From UBA3478 sp965662045 (GTDB lineage: Bacteria > Bacteroidota > Bacteroidia > Flavobacteriales > Flavobacteriaceae), in the NCBI GenBank assembly GCA_965662045.1, contig CBFIGE010000008.1:1-64000 (forward strand): a stretch of 64,000 nucleotides of DNA, in the 5' to 3' direction. This document shows positions 18,137 through 25,590 of the stretch, one piece after another (the first letter of the stretch is position 1; each line of letters begins with the position of its first letter). Position numbers and translations under genes: made by a program. A model generated the notes under the pieces. The model saw only the letters and a list, made by a program, of their open reading frames with translations, was not told the DNA's origin and ran no database searches.

Positions 18137-18955
18137 ATGTCTACTGCAAAAAAACAATATAAAAGAATAACGGTAAAATCATTGCAAGAAATGAAGTTGA
18201 ATAAACAGAAGGTAGCAATGCTAACTTCATACGATTATTCTACTGCCAGATTAGTAGATGCCGCAGGAATAGATGTGATTTTAGTCGGAGATTCTGCAAG
18301 TAATGTATTCGCAGGTCACGAAACCACCTTGCCAATCACCCTAGACCATATGATCTATCACGCTTCAGCAGTGGTGAGAGCCGTAAATAGAGCTCTTATT
18401 GTTGTCGATATCCCCTTTGGCTCTTATCAGAGTGATTCCAAAGAAGCGTTGAGATCAGCCATTAGGATTATGAAAGAAAGTGGAGCTCACGCTGTTAAAG
18501 TAGAAGGTGGAGCTGAAATAAAAGAATCTTTAAGCAGAATTATTCAAGCAGGTATTCCTGTAATGGGGCATTTAGGCTTGACTCCACAGTCAATTTATAA
18601 ATTTGGCACTTATTCCGTTCGAGCTCGTGAAGAGGCTGAGGCCAAAAAGTTATTAGAAGATGTAGCACTTCTTGAAAAAATAGGATGTTTTGCCATTGTA
18701 TTAGAAAAAGTGCCTGCTAAATTGGCTGAAATTGTGAGTAATAATACCAGCATTCCTATTATAGGAATTGGCGCCGGCCCAAAAGTAGATGGACAAGTTC
18801 TTGTAGTCAATGATATGCTCGGAATGAATAAAGAGTTTAGTCCTAGATTCTTAAGAAGGTATCTCGATTTAGAAAGTGACATTACAAAAGCAGTGCAACA
18901 GTACGTGCAAGACACAAAAGACAACAGTTTTCCATCTGAACAAGAACAATACTAA
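18137..18955 (+). CDS. panB: 3-methyl-2-oxobutanoate hydroxymethyltransferase PanB
   Basis: A 272-residue ketopantoate synthase (first step of pantothenate and CoA synthesis), transferring a hydroxymethyl group from methylene-THF to 2-oxoisovalerate. Typical segments are AMLTSYDYSTARLVDAAG, ILVGDSASNVFAG (metal aspartate), HAVKVEGGAE, GIPVMGHLGLTPQS and PIIGIGAGPKVDGQVLV. Length is normal. The downstream RluA-type gene begins three bases after its stop, so they are probably co-transcribed. The leucine pathway, which shares 2-oxoisovalerate, is encoded nearby, and coaBC and coaE lie elsewhere in the window. Confidence 0.97.
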   Translation: MSTAKKQYKRITVKSLQEMKLNKQKVAMLTSYDYSTARLVDAAGIDVILVGDSASNVFAGHETTLPITLDHMIYHASAVVRAVNRALIVVDIPFGSYQSDSKEALRSAIRIMKESGAHAVKVEGGAEIKESLSRIIQAGIPVMGHLGLTPQSIYKFGTYSVRAREEAEAKKLLEDVALLEKIGCFAIVLEKVPAKLAEIVSNNTSIPIIGIGAGPKVDGQVLVVNDMLGMNKEFSPRFLRRYLDLESDITKAVQQYVQDTKDNSFPSEQEQY

Positions 18956-18958
18956 GGC

Positions 18959-19648
18959 GTGATCGCGATTTTATACGAAGATAATCACCTTATAGCTGTA
19001 AATAAACCATCTGGTATATTAGTGCAAGGTGATATTACTGGAGACACACCATTAGTTGAAATCACTAAGCAATTCATCAAAAAAAGAGACGAAAAGCCAG
19101 GCAATGTGTTTTTAGGAGTCATACACCGCATCGATCGACCTACTTCAGGGGTAGTTTTATTTGCTAAAACTTCAAAAGCACTTAGCAGAATGAATAAGAT
19201 GTTTGCCGAAAAGCACGTACACAAGACGTACTGGGCTGTAGTCGAAGGCATAGTAACGAAAGAGCAGCAACGTTTAGAACATTATTTAGTAAGAAACAAT
19301 AAGCTAAATAAATCCTTCGTGTCCATTGAAAAAGGAGACAAAACCAAGAAAGCTGTTATGCACTATAAAGTGTTATTTAGACTTAAATCATACACCCTGC
19401 TTAAAGTAACACTTGAAACAGGAAGACATCACCAAATTAGAGTGCAATTATCTCATAATCAAAACGCTGTAAAAGGTGATTTAAAGTACGGGTCCAATAG
19501 ATCGAATCGAGATCAAAGTATATCACTTTTAGCGAAAACACTAAAATTCATTCATCCTGTTTCAGGCAAAGAAATTGAAATCAATGCTGAATTACCGCAT
19601 ACAGATATCTGGAAGATTATACGAAAGGAATTAGCGGCCGAGCTGTAG
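18959..19648 (+). CDS. RluA-family RNA pseudouridine synthase
   Basis: A 229-residue pseudouridine synthase. The catalytic aspartate is D59 in HRIDRPTSGVVLFAKT, and the family ETGRHHQIRVQLSH motif lies near 159-172. It has only the catalytic domain and no S4 RNA-binding domain, so it is a short member like RluC/TruC-type enzymes. The target uridine in rRNA or tRNA cannot be told. GTG start three bases after panB; its end overlaps the convergent conserved unknown by 18 bases. Confidence 0.9.
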   Translation: MIAILYEDNHLIAVNKPSGILVQGDITGDTPLVEITKQFIKKRDEKPGNVFLGVIHRIDRPTSGVVLFAKTSKALSRMNKMFAEKHVHKTYWAVVEGIVTKEQQRLEHYLVRNNKLNKSFVSIEKGDKTKKAVMHYKVLFRLKSYTLLKVTLETGRHHQIRVQLSHNQNAVKGDLKYGSNRSNRDQSISLLAKTLKFIHPVSGKEIEINAELPHTDIWKIIRKELAAEL

Positions 19649-21175
19649 GTATTTCTCCCTTATCACCTCACCCACGGTTTTGTTTTGTAAATTCGCTTCA
19701 AGCCAAGACAAGACGTCTAAATATAGAAAAGCACGCTTCTCGTAAGGATGGTATTCATACTGTTTTAAGTTGTTGTATAATTTCAGAAATTCCGCCCTTA
19801 ACTCCCCTGGGAAAATACCTCCTAGGTTTCTTAAAAATTTCAACATTTCATTTTGGACTGAATGCAAATCATTCATTTTCAGTAAAAATTTATACGTCTG
19901 TTTAAGCTGCACTTCAAGGTGATAATCTTGCCCAGATTCGTAATGAGCCACCAACGAAAGCACCCTTGCAAAACACATCAGATCCTCTCTCATTTTTAAT
20001 TTCTTGCTTTTAATAATGAGCTCAAGGTGCCTTATACAATTTCGATGATCGCCATTTCCAAAATACAAACAAGCTATTTTATAATGCAACAGCATGATAT
20101 GATGTTCATCGATAAGTTCTTTATGCACTACTATTCCTCTTAAAATGTCTTTGACATGCCTGAGTCCATTTGAAAAGTCTCCTTCAATGAAAAAAGAATT
20201 CAGTTTGTTGAGCTCGGTGTAGAGAAAAATAAGTGCTTTCAGATTGTCATTATGCGGAAAATCCACTTGTGTAGTAGTTTGAACAAACTCATGCAACACT
20301 TGTTTAAATTGAGTGTGATATTTCAAAAAAAACAGTGATTCAAGCAAATAGTGATTTCCTTTAATATAAAAAACGGGATGAGAGTAAATCATCTCCGGAG
20401 AAGCCACAAATAAGGAAACCCATTTCGACGAAAACTTGTACGAGGACAAAAAATCTTGAGTCAGAAAACTGTACCACAAATGTGTTTTATACCACCATAA
20501 TTTTTCTCTAAAATCCATGTCATTCAAATCAAAAACAGGCAAATGTTTTTCAAAATAAGTTTGAACACGTTTAAGATCCTTATCACTACGAACATATCCT
20601 ACCTTGAGCATCATGCCGTAAAGATTGATCGACAAATTAGAAAGTGTAGAGGTCAAATGATTTAATTCAGACAGCCTAGTAGTCTGTTGAACTAACTCTT
20701 CTGCCCGTCTAGGTATACTTCGAGTAATGAATTGTGTTTCAATATGCTTTTCAAATTCCACGATTTCATAAGCCATATTTTTCTCTTCATGTTCTAACGC
20801 GATTGACTTGGCTTTATCCAATATCTTCAGGCTTTGACGATATAAACCCTTTTGATAAAGTATTGTGGCAAAGTCTAATTGTTCTCTAATTTGAATTCGA
20901 GTATTTTGAACTGCTGGATTCAAGCGCAAACTGACAAGAAGCTGTTTATACAAGTGCGCTTTAAGATTAGAAAGTTGAGATTTTTTAACAACACCACTCT
21001 CTAATATTTGTTTTTCATCGTACTCTTTTTGTTTATCTAGAATAGTAAACAAACTGAGGAATTTAGAATCCGAGTTTACACCCAATCTTCCAACGTACAA
21101 TTTAAATTGTCTTTTTTCTGACTTTGAGAGCGATTTAATTAAAACAAACAAATTGTCCTTTGAGTTAATTGTCAT
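19631..21175 (-). CDS. Conserved protein, probably helical-repeat
   Basis: A 514-residue protein I do not recognise by name. It opens with LFVLIKSLSKSEKRQFKLYVGR, a lead-in I associate with conserved unknowns of the phylum. From about residue 40 onward it is almost entirely alpha-helical, with repeated leucine/tyrosine helix pairs reminiscent of TPR arrays (LYQKGLYRQSLKILDKAKSI; KIACLYFGNGDHRNCIRHLE). No signal peptide, membrane helix or catalytic motif is seen. Divergent from leuA across 143 bases that contain a palindrome. A scaffold or regulatory role would be guesswork. Confidence 0.7.
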   Translation of the reverse strand: MTINSKDNLFVLIKSLSKSEKRQFKLYVGRLGVNSDSKFLSLFTILDKQKEYDEKQILESGVVKKSQLSNLKAHLYKQLLVSLRLNPAVQNTRIQIREQLDFATILYQKGLYRQSLKILDKAKSIALEHEEKNMAYEIVEFEKHIETQFITRSIPRRAEELVQQTTRLSELNHLTSTLSNLSINLYGMMLKVGYVRSDKDLKRVQTYFEKHLPVFDLNDMDFREKLWWYKTHLWYSFLTQDFLSSYKFSSKWVSLFVASPEMIYSHPVFYIKGNHYLLESLFFLKYHTQFKQVLHEFVQTTTQVDFPHNDNLKALIFLYTELNKLNSFFIEGDFSNGLRHVKDILRGIVVHKELIDEHHIMLLHYKIACLYFGNGDHRNCIRHLELIIKSKKLKMREDLMCFARVLSLVAHYESGQDYHLEVQLKQTYKFLLKMNDLHSVQNEMLKFLRNLGGIFPGELRAEFLKLYNNLKQYEYHPYEKRAFLYLDVLSWLEANLQNKTVGEVIREKYLQLGR

Positions 21176-21240
21176 CGTATTTATTCTAGAGTTAACTCAC
21201 TGATAACAAGTGAATTTATATTTAATGTTTAACGTTTAGC

Positions 21241-21255
21241 GTTGTAAATTACAAC
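21241..21255. promoter_or_regulatory. Palindrome between leuA and the divergent unknown gene
   Basis: GTTGTAAATTACAAC is a perfect seven-base inverted repeat around a central A. It overlaps a second small repeat, AACG/CGTT, at 21231-21243. It lies 64 bases before leuA and 66 before the divergent gene. A regulator-binding site for leucine genes is possible; the regulator is unknown. Confidence 0.4.
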
Positions 21256-21306
21256 ATCCTTTTCAAAAATAATGAATCGAGTAAGATTACTTTCGCAAGC
21301 TAGATA

Positions 21307-21314
21307 TATCTTTG
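21307..21314 (+). promoter_or_regulatory. TAnnTTTG box before leuA
   Basis: TATCTTTG fits the Bacteroidota -7 consensus exactly, but it ends only four bases before the leuA ATG and has no clear TTG partner. If functional, the mRNA would have almost no leader. Low confidence. Confidence 0.25.
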
Positions 21315-21318
21315 CTTC

Positions 21319-22491
21319 ATGAAAACAGACAAGGTTCATATTTTTGACACCACACTAAGGGATGGAGAACAAGTTCCTGGATGTAAATTAGACGAGAGCG
21401 AGAAGCTTATTATCGCTGAACGTTTGGACCTTTTAGGCGTTGACGTAATTGAAGCTGGTTTTCCAATTTCATCCCCTGGAGATTTTAAGGCGGTAAATGA
21501 AATTGCAAAACTGGTCAAAAACGCCTCTGTATGCGGATTGACTCGTGCTGTAAAAAAAGATATTGAGGTAGCAGCCGAGGCGCTCAAACCAGCTCTTAGA
21601 CCTCGAATTCATACAGGAATAGGAACATCTGATTCACATATTATACACAAATTTAAATCAGACCGAAATACGATTATAGAACGCGCAAAGCAAGCAGTGG
21701 CCTATGCCAAAAACTTTGTAGACGATGTTGAGTTTTACGCTGAGGATGCAGGTAGAACAGATAACGTTTTCTTAGCTCAGGTTTGTGAAGAGGTTATAAA
21801 AAGTGGTGCTACTGTACTCAATATACCAGACACTACTGGTTATTGTTTGCCAGAGCAATATGGTGAAAAAATTAAATATCTGATCGATAACGTAAAAAAT
21901 ATCGACAAAGCTATTATTTCTTGCCACTGTCACAATGATTTAGGATTAGCCACTGCCAATTCTATAGCAGGTGTTGTAAATGGAGCACGTCAAATAGAAT
22001 GCACAATCAACGGTATTGGAGAACGTGCTGGTAATACGTCTTTAGAAGAAGTTATTATGATTATGCGACAACATCCCGGTCTAAATTTAGACACAAGTAT
22101 TAACAGCAAATTGCTTTATGATACAAGTCAGATGGTCTCGGATAAAATGGGAATGCCTGTTCAGCCTAACAAGGCCATAGTGGGTTCTAATGCGTTCGCG
22201 CACAGTTCTGGAATTCACCAAGATGGTGTTATCAAAAATCGAGAGACCTACGAAATAATTGATCCAAATGATGTTGGGGTCAACATTTCTTCAATTATTT
22301 TGACCGCACGATCTGGAAGAGCAGCTTTGGCCTACAGGGCGAAAGAAATAGGGTATGAATTGAGCAAAGTTCAACTAGACAGTGCCTACCAAACCTTCTT
22401 ATCACATGCTGATAAGAAAAAAGAAATCGTCAATGAGGATATTCACCTCATTATGAAAGAAGTAAACATTAAACCCTCTCCAGTAAGCTAA
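21319..22491 (+). CDS. leuA: 2-isopropylmalate synthase, short form
   Basis: A 390-residue first enzyme of leucine synthesis (acetyl-CoA plus 2-oxoisovalerate). Motifs are DTTLRDGEQVPG at the N-terminus, CHCHNDLGLATANS for the metal histidines, NGIGERAGNTSLEE, and SGIHQDGV. It stops after the catalytic and accessory helices, so the C-terminal leucine-binding regulatory domain of 500-plus-residue LeuA is absent. Feedback inhibition by leucine through that domain is therefore not expected. leuC begins six bases downstream, so this is the head of a leuACDB operon. Confusion with homocitrate synthase is unlikely given the operon. Confidence 0.94.
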   Translation: MKTDKVHIFDTTLRDGEQVPGCKLDESEKLIIAERLDLLGVDVIEAGFPISSPGDFKAVNEIAKLVKNASVCGLTRAVKKDIEVAAEALKPALRPRIHTGIGTSDSHIIHKFKSDRNTIIERAKQAVAYAKNFVDDVEFYAEDAGRTDNVFLAQVCEEVIKSGATVLNIPDTTGYCLPEQYGEKIKYLIDNVKNIDKAIISCHCHNDLGLATANSIAGVVNGARQIECTINGIGERAGNTSLEEVIMIMRQHPGLNLDTSINSKLLYDTSQMVSDKMGMPVQPNKAIVGSNAFAHSSGIHQDGVIKNRETYEIIDPNDVGVNISSIILTARSGRAALAYRAKEIGYELSKVQLDSAYQTFLSHADKKKEIVNEDIHLIMKEVNIKPSPVS

Positions 22492-22497
22492 AATTTT

Positions 22498-23868
22498 ATG
22501 GGAAAAACTCTTTTTGACAAAGTCTGGGATGCACATATCGTCGATACTGTTCCAGACGGTCCTCAGATTCTCTACATTGACAAACACTTAATCCACGAAG
22601 TTACCTCACCTCAGGCATTTGCAGAGCTTGAAGAAAAAGGAATTGACATGGCGCGAACAGACAAAACAGTCGCCACTGCAGACCATAATGTTCCGACAAT
22701 TAATCAGCATCTGACCATTAAAGATGCCCTTTCAAGAAAGCAAGTGGATACACTCACCAATAATTGTGAAAAATTTGGTGTTACACTGTACGGATTAGGG
22801 CACCCATATCAAGGAATTGTTCATGTGATGTCACCCGAATTAGGTATAACACAACCAGGAATGACAATGGTTTGTGGTGATAGTCACACTTCTACTCATG
22901 GAGCGTTTGGTACAATTGCCTTCGGAATTGGAACCTCTCAAGTTGCACAAGTTTTTGCATCTCAATGCGTGTTGATGAATAAACCAAAAACCATGAGAAT
23001 TACCGTAAACGGTAAATTAGGGCACAATGTTGGACCAAAAGATGTCATTCTCTACATCATAGCACAGCTCGGCACTAACGCAGGGACTGGTTATTTTGTA
23101 GAATACGCTGGGGATGTCTTTCAAGATATGAGCATGGAAGGTCGAATGACCATCTGTAATATGAGTATTGAAATGGGTGCACGAGGAGGAATGATTGCTC
23201 CTGACCAGACGACGTTCTCTTACGTTAAAGATCGGGAATTCGCCCCTAAAGTAGAGGCATGGGATGAAAAACTAGCTTACTGGAAAACCCTACACTCAGA
23301 TAAGGAAGCAACTTTTGACAAGGAATATCAATTTAGTGCAGCAGATATCGCTCCGATGATTACTTATGGAACAAATCCAGGAATGGGAATGGCCTTAGAT
23401 GCTCAAATTCCAGTAGCCAAAAATGAAACAGAAGTCAAAGCGCTTGAATATATGGGCTTTAATGCAGGAGAAGAGCTGTTAGGAAAAACTATAAACTATG
23501 TTTTTATAGGTAGTTGCACAAATTCTAGGATTGAAGATTTTAGAATGGTTGCAAGCTATATCAAAGGCAAGCGCAAAGCAGATAATGTCAACGCCTTAAT
23601 TGTACCTGGTTCACAACAGGTTGCAGCCCAAATTCAGAAAGAAGGTTTAAATCAAATTTTTGAAGAGGCTGGGTTTGAGATTAGACAATCTGGCTGTTCG
23701 GCATGTCTTGGAATGAATGAAGATAAAATTCCAGCAAATGAATACTGTGTTTCCACTTCAAATCGAAATTTTGAGGGAAGGCAAGGTCCTGGATCTAGAA
23801 CTTTACTTACAAGCCCGTTGATCGCAGCAAATACAGCTGTAGAAGGAAAAATCACATCACTAACCTAA
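22498..23868 (+). CDS. leuC: 3-isopropylmalate dehydratase large subunit
   Basis: A 456-residue aconitase-family subunit. With LeuD it isomerises 2-isopropylmalate to 3-isopropylmalate. It carries the [4Fe-4S] cysteines in IGSCTNSRIEDFR and SGCSACLGMNED, and the GDSHTSTHGAFG segment. It ends with the SNRNFEGRQGPGSRTLLTSP signature. Length fits LeuC. Six bases after leuA and seven bases before leuD. Confidence 0.98.
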   Translation: MGKTLFDKVWDAHIVDTVPDGPQILYIDKHLIHEVTSPQAFAELEEKGIDMARTDKTVATADHNVPTINQHLTIKDALSRKQVDTLTNNCEKFGVTLYGLGHPYQGIVHVMSPELGITQPGMTMVCGDSHTSTHGAFGTIAFGIGTSQVAQVFASQCVLMNKPKTMRITVNGKLGHNVGPKDVILYIIAQLGTNAGTGYFVEYAGDVFQDMSMEGRMTICNMSIEMGARGGMIAPDQTTFSYVKDREFAPKVEAWDEKLAYWKTLHSDKEATFDKEYQFSAADIAPMITYGTNPGMGMALDAQIPVAKNETEVKALEYMGFNAGEELLGKTINYVFIGSCTNSRIEDFRMVASYIKGKRKADNVNALIVPGSQQVAAQIQKEGLNQIFEEAGFEIRQSGCSACLGMNEDKIPANEYCVSTSNRNFEGRQGPGSRTLLTSPLIAANTAVEGKITSLT

Positions 23869-23875
23869 GATTCAT

Positions 23876-24466
23876 ATGGAAAAATTTACAAGACTTCAAT
23901 CTAAGGCAGTACCACTTCCTATTTCGGACGTCGATACCGATCAAATCATTCCAGCTAGGTTTCTAAAGGCGACCAATAAAATTGGTTTTGGTGAAAATTT
24001 ATTTAGAGACTGGAGGTATTTGAACGACACTGAGCTAAACAAAGAATTTGTTTTGAATAATCCTAAATACTCAGGTGCAATTTTAGTAGCAGGTGCAAAT
24101 TTTGGTTGTGGTTCTTCAAGAGAACACGCAGCATGGGCCATAGCTGACTATGGTTTCAAGGTTGTTATTTCAAGTTTTTTTGCAGATATATTTAAAGGGA
24201 ATGCATTGAACAATGGAATCCTTCCTATTCAAATTGAACAGCACGAGTTGAACTCTATTTTAGAAAAATTAGAGGCAGACCCAGAAACCATTATCGAAGT
24301 CGACTTAGAGACACAAAAATGCATTATACCTGTTTTGGAAATTGAAAGTTCTTTTGATATCGATTCTTATAAAAAGTATTGTTTACTCAATGGTTTCGAT
24401 GATATAGACTTTTTACTCAGCAAGAAGGCTGAAATCAATAAGTTTGAAAAAAATTTAGATAAATGA
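23876..24466 (+). CDS. leuD: 3-isopropylmalate dehydratase small subunit
   Basis: A 196-residue swivel subunit of isopropylmalate isomerase. Signatures are DTDQIIPARFLK near residue 21, FGCGSSREHAAWAI (substrate loop) and a DIFKGNALNNGILPI segment. It must pair with LeuC encoded just upstream. The stop overlaps the leuB start by four bases (ATGA), showing tight translational coupling. Confidence 0.98.
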   Translation: MEKFTRLQSKAVPLPISDVDTDQIIPARFLKATNKIGFGENLFRDWRYLNDTELNKEFVLNNPKYSGAILVAGANFGCGSSREHAAWAIADYGFKVVISSFFADIFKGNALNNGILPIQIEQHELNSILEKLEADPETIIEVDLETQKCIIPVLEIESSFDIDSYKKYCLLNGFDDIDFLLSKKAEINKFEKNLDK

Positions 24467-25515
24467 ATTACAAAATAGCCGTTTTATCCGGAGATGGTAT
24501 TGGTCCTGAAGTTATAAAACAGGCTAAGAAAGTACTCGACAAAATTGCAGACAAATACCAGCATCAATTCAATTACACCGAAGCCCTGATGGGCGCATGT
24601 GCGATTGATGAAACAGGAAACCCTCTTCCCCCAGAAACAGTAGAGATATGTTTAAATAGTGATGCTGTTTTGTTTGGTGCAATTGGTGATCCAAAATACG
24701 ACAATGACCCAAGCGCTAAGGTTCGTCCTGAACAAGGCCTTTTAGCCTTGAGAAAAGCACTTGAATTATTTGCCAATATTCGTCCAGTAGAATGTTATCC
24801 AAGCCTTATCGATAAAGCTCCTCTGAAAGCCGAAATAATAAAAGGAACCGATTTTATAATCTATAGAGAATTAACGGGAGGTATTTATTTTGGCGAAAAA
24901 CACCTCTCCGAAGATCAAAGTTTTGCATCTGATTTATGTGGTTATCATCAGTATGAAATTGAACGAATAGCGCACTTAGCCTTTAAATCAGCACAGACAC
25001 GAAGAAATAAAGTGACACTTGTTGACAAAGCTAATGTCCTAGAATCTTCAAGACTATGGAGAAAAGTCGTTAAAGAAGTTGCATCTCATTACCCAGGAGT
25101 TACACTTGATTTTCTTTTTGTAGATAACGCTGCAATGCAAATGGTACTAAACCCATCGCAATTTGATGTTGTTTTAACCGAAAATATGTTTGGTGATATC
25201 CTGTCCGACGAGGGAAGCGTTATTGGCGGATCAATTGGTTTACTAGCCTCTGCCTCTGTCGGAAACAAGGGTGCTCTTTTTGAGCCGATTCACGGGTCCT
25301 ATCCACAAGCAAAGGGATTAGATATTGCCAACCCCATAGCATCAATTCTATCGGCAGCTATGTTAATAGAGCATTTGAACTTACAAGAAGAAGCTTTGTC
25401 TATTCGAAACGCAGTAATGCAATCGCTTGAAGAAAAGATTGTTACAAAAGATTTAGATGCAGGCAGTACTTATGGCACGAAAGCTGTGGGAGATCATATC
25501 GTCTCTTTGATTTAG
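24463..25515 (+). CDS. leuB: 3-isopropylmalate dehydrogenase
   Basis: A 350-residue NAD-dependent beta-decarboxylating dehydrogenase that oxidises 3-isopropylmalate to the 2-oxoisocaproate precursor. Visible motifs are LSGDGIGPEVIKQ, RELTGGIYFGE, TLVDKANVLESS, VLTENMFGDILSDE and the NAD-site segment EPIHGSYPQAKGLDIANP. It is the last leu gene; 75 bases with a TATATTTG box separate it from pheT. Confidence 0.97.
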   Translation: MNYKIAVLSGDGIGPEVIKQAKKVLDKIADKYQHQFNYTEALMGACAIDETGNPLPPETVEICLNSDAVLFGAIGDPKYDNDPSAKVRPEQGLLALRKALELFANIRPVECYPSLIDKAPLKAEIIKGTDFIIYRELTGGIYFGEKHLSEDQSFASDLCGYHQYEIERIAHLAFKSAQTRRNKVTLVDKANVLESSRLWRKVVKEVASHYPGVTLDFLFVDNAAMQMVLNPSQFDVVLTENMFGDILSDEGSVIGGSIGLLASASVGNKGALFEPIHGSYPQAKGLDIANPIASILSAAMLIEHLNLQEEALSIRNAVMQSLEEKIVTKDLDAGSTYGTKAVGDHIVSLI

Positions 25516-25564
25516 GTAAAGTATTTATTGATCTATCTTGCTGCTCAAGTACTACAGTTCTATT

Positions 25565-25572
25565 TATATTTG
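25565..25572 (+). promoter_or_regulatory. TAnnTTTG box before pheT
   Basis: TATATTTG matches the Bacteroidota -7 element and ends 18 bases before the pheT ATG. The nearest upstream TTG is 24 bases away, longer than the usual 19-21, so only the -7 half is convincing. Confidence 0.4.
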
Positions 25573-25590
25573 TCCCATTAAATAACATCT

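Noticed and set aside
17681..18157. Longer start for the NTF2-like protein at 18157
   Set aside because: It would overlap the panB start and add a cysteine-rich leader before an otherwise perfect signal peptide.
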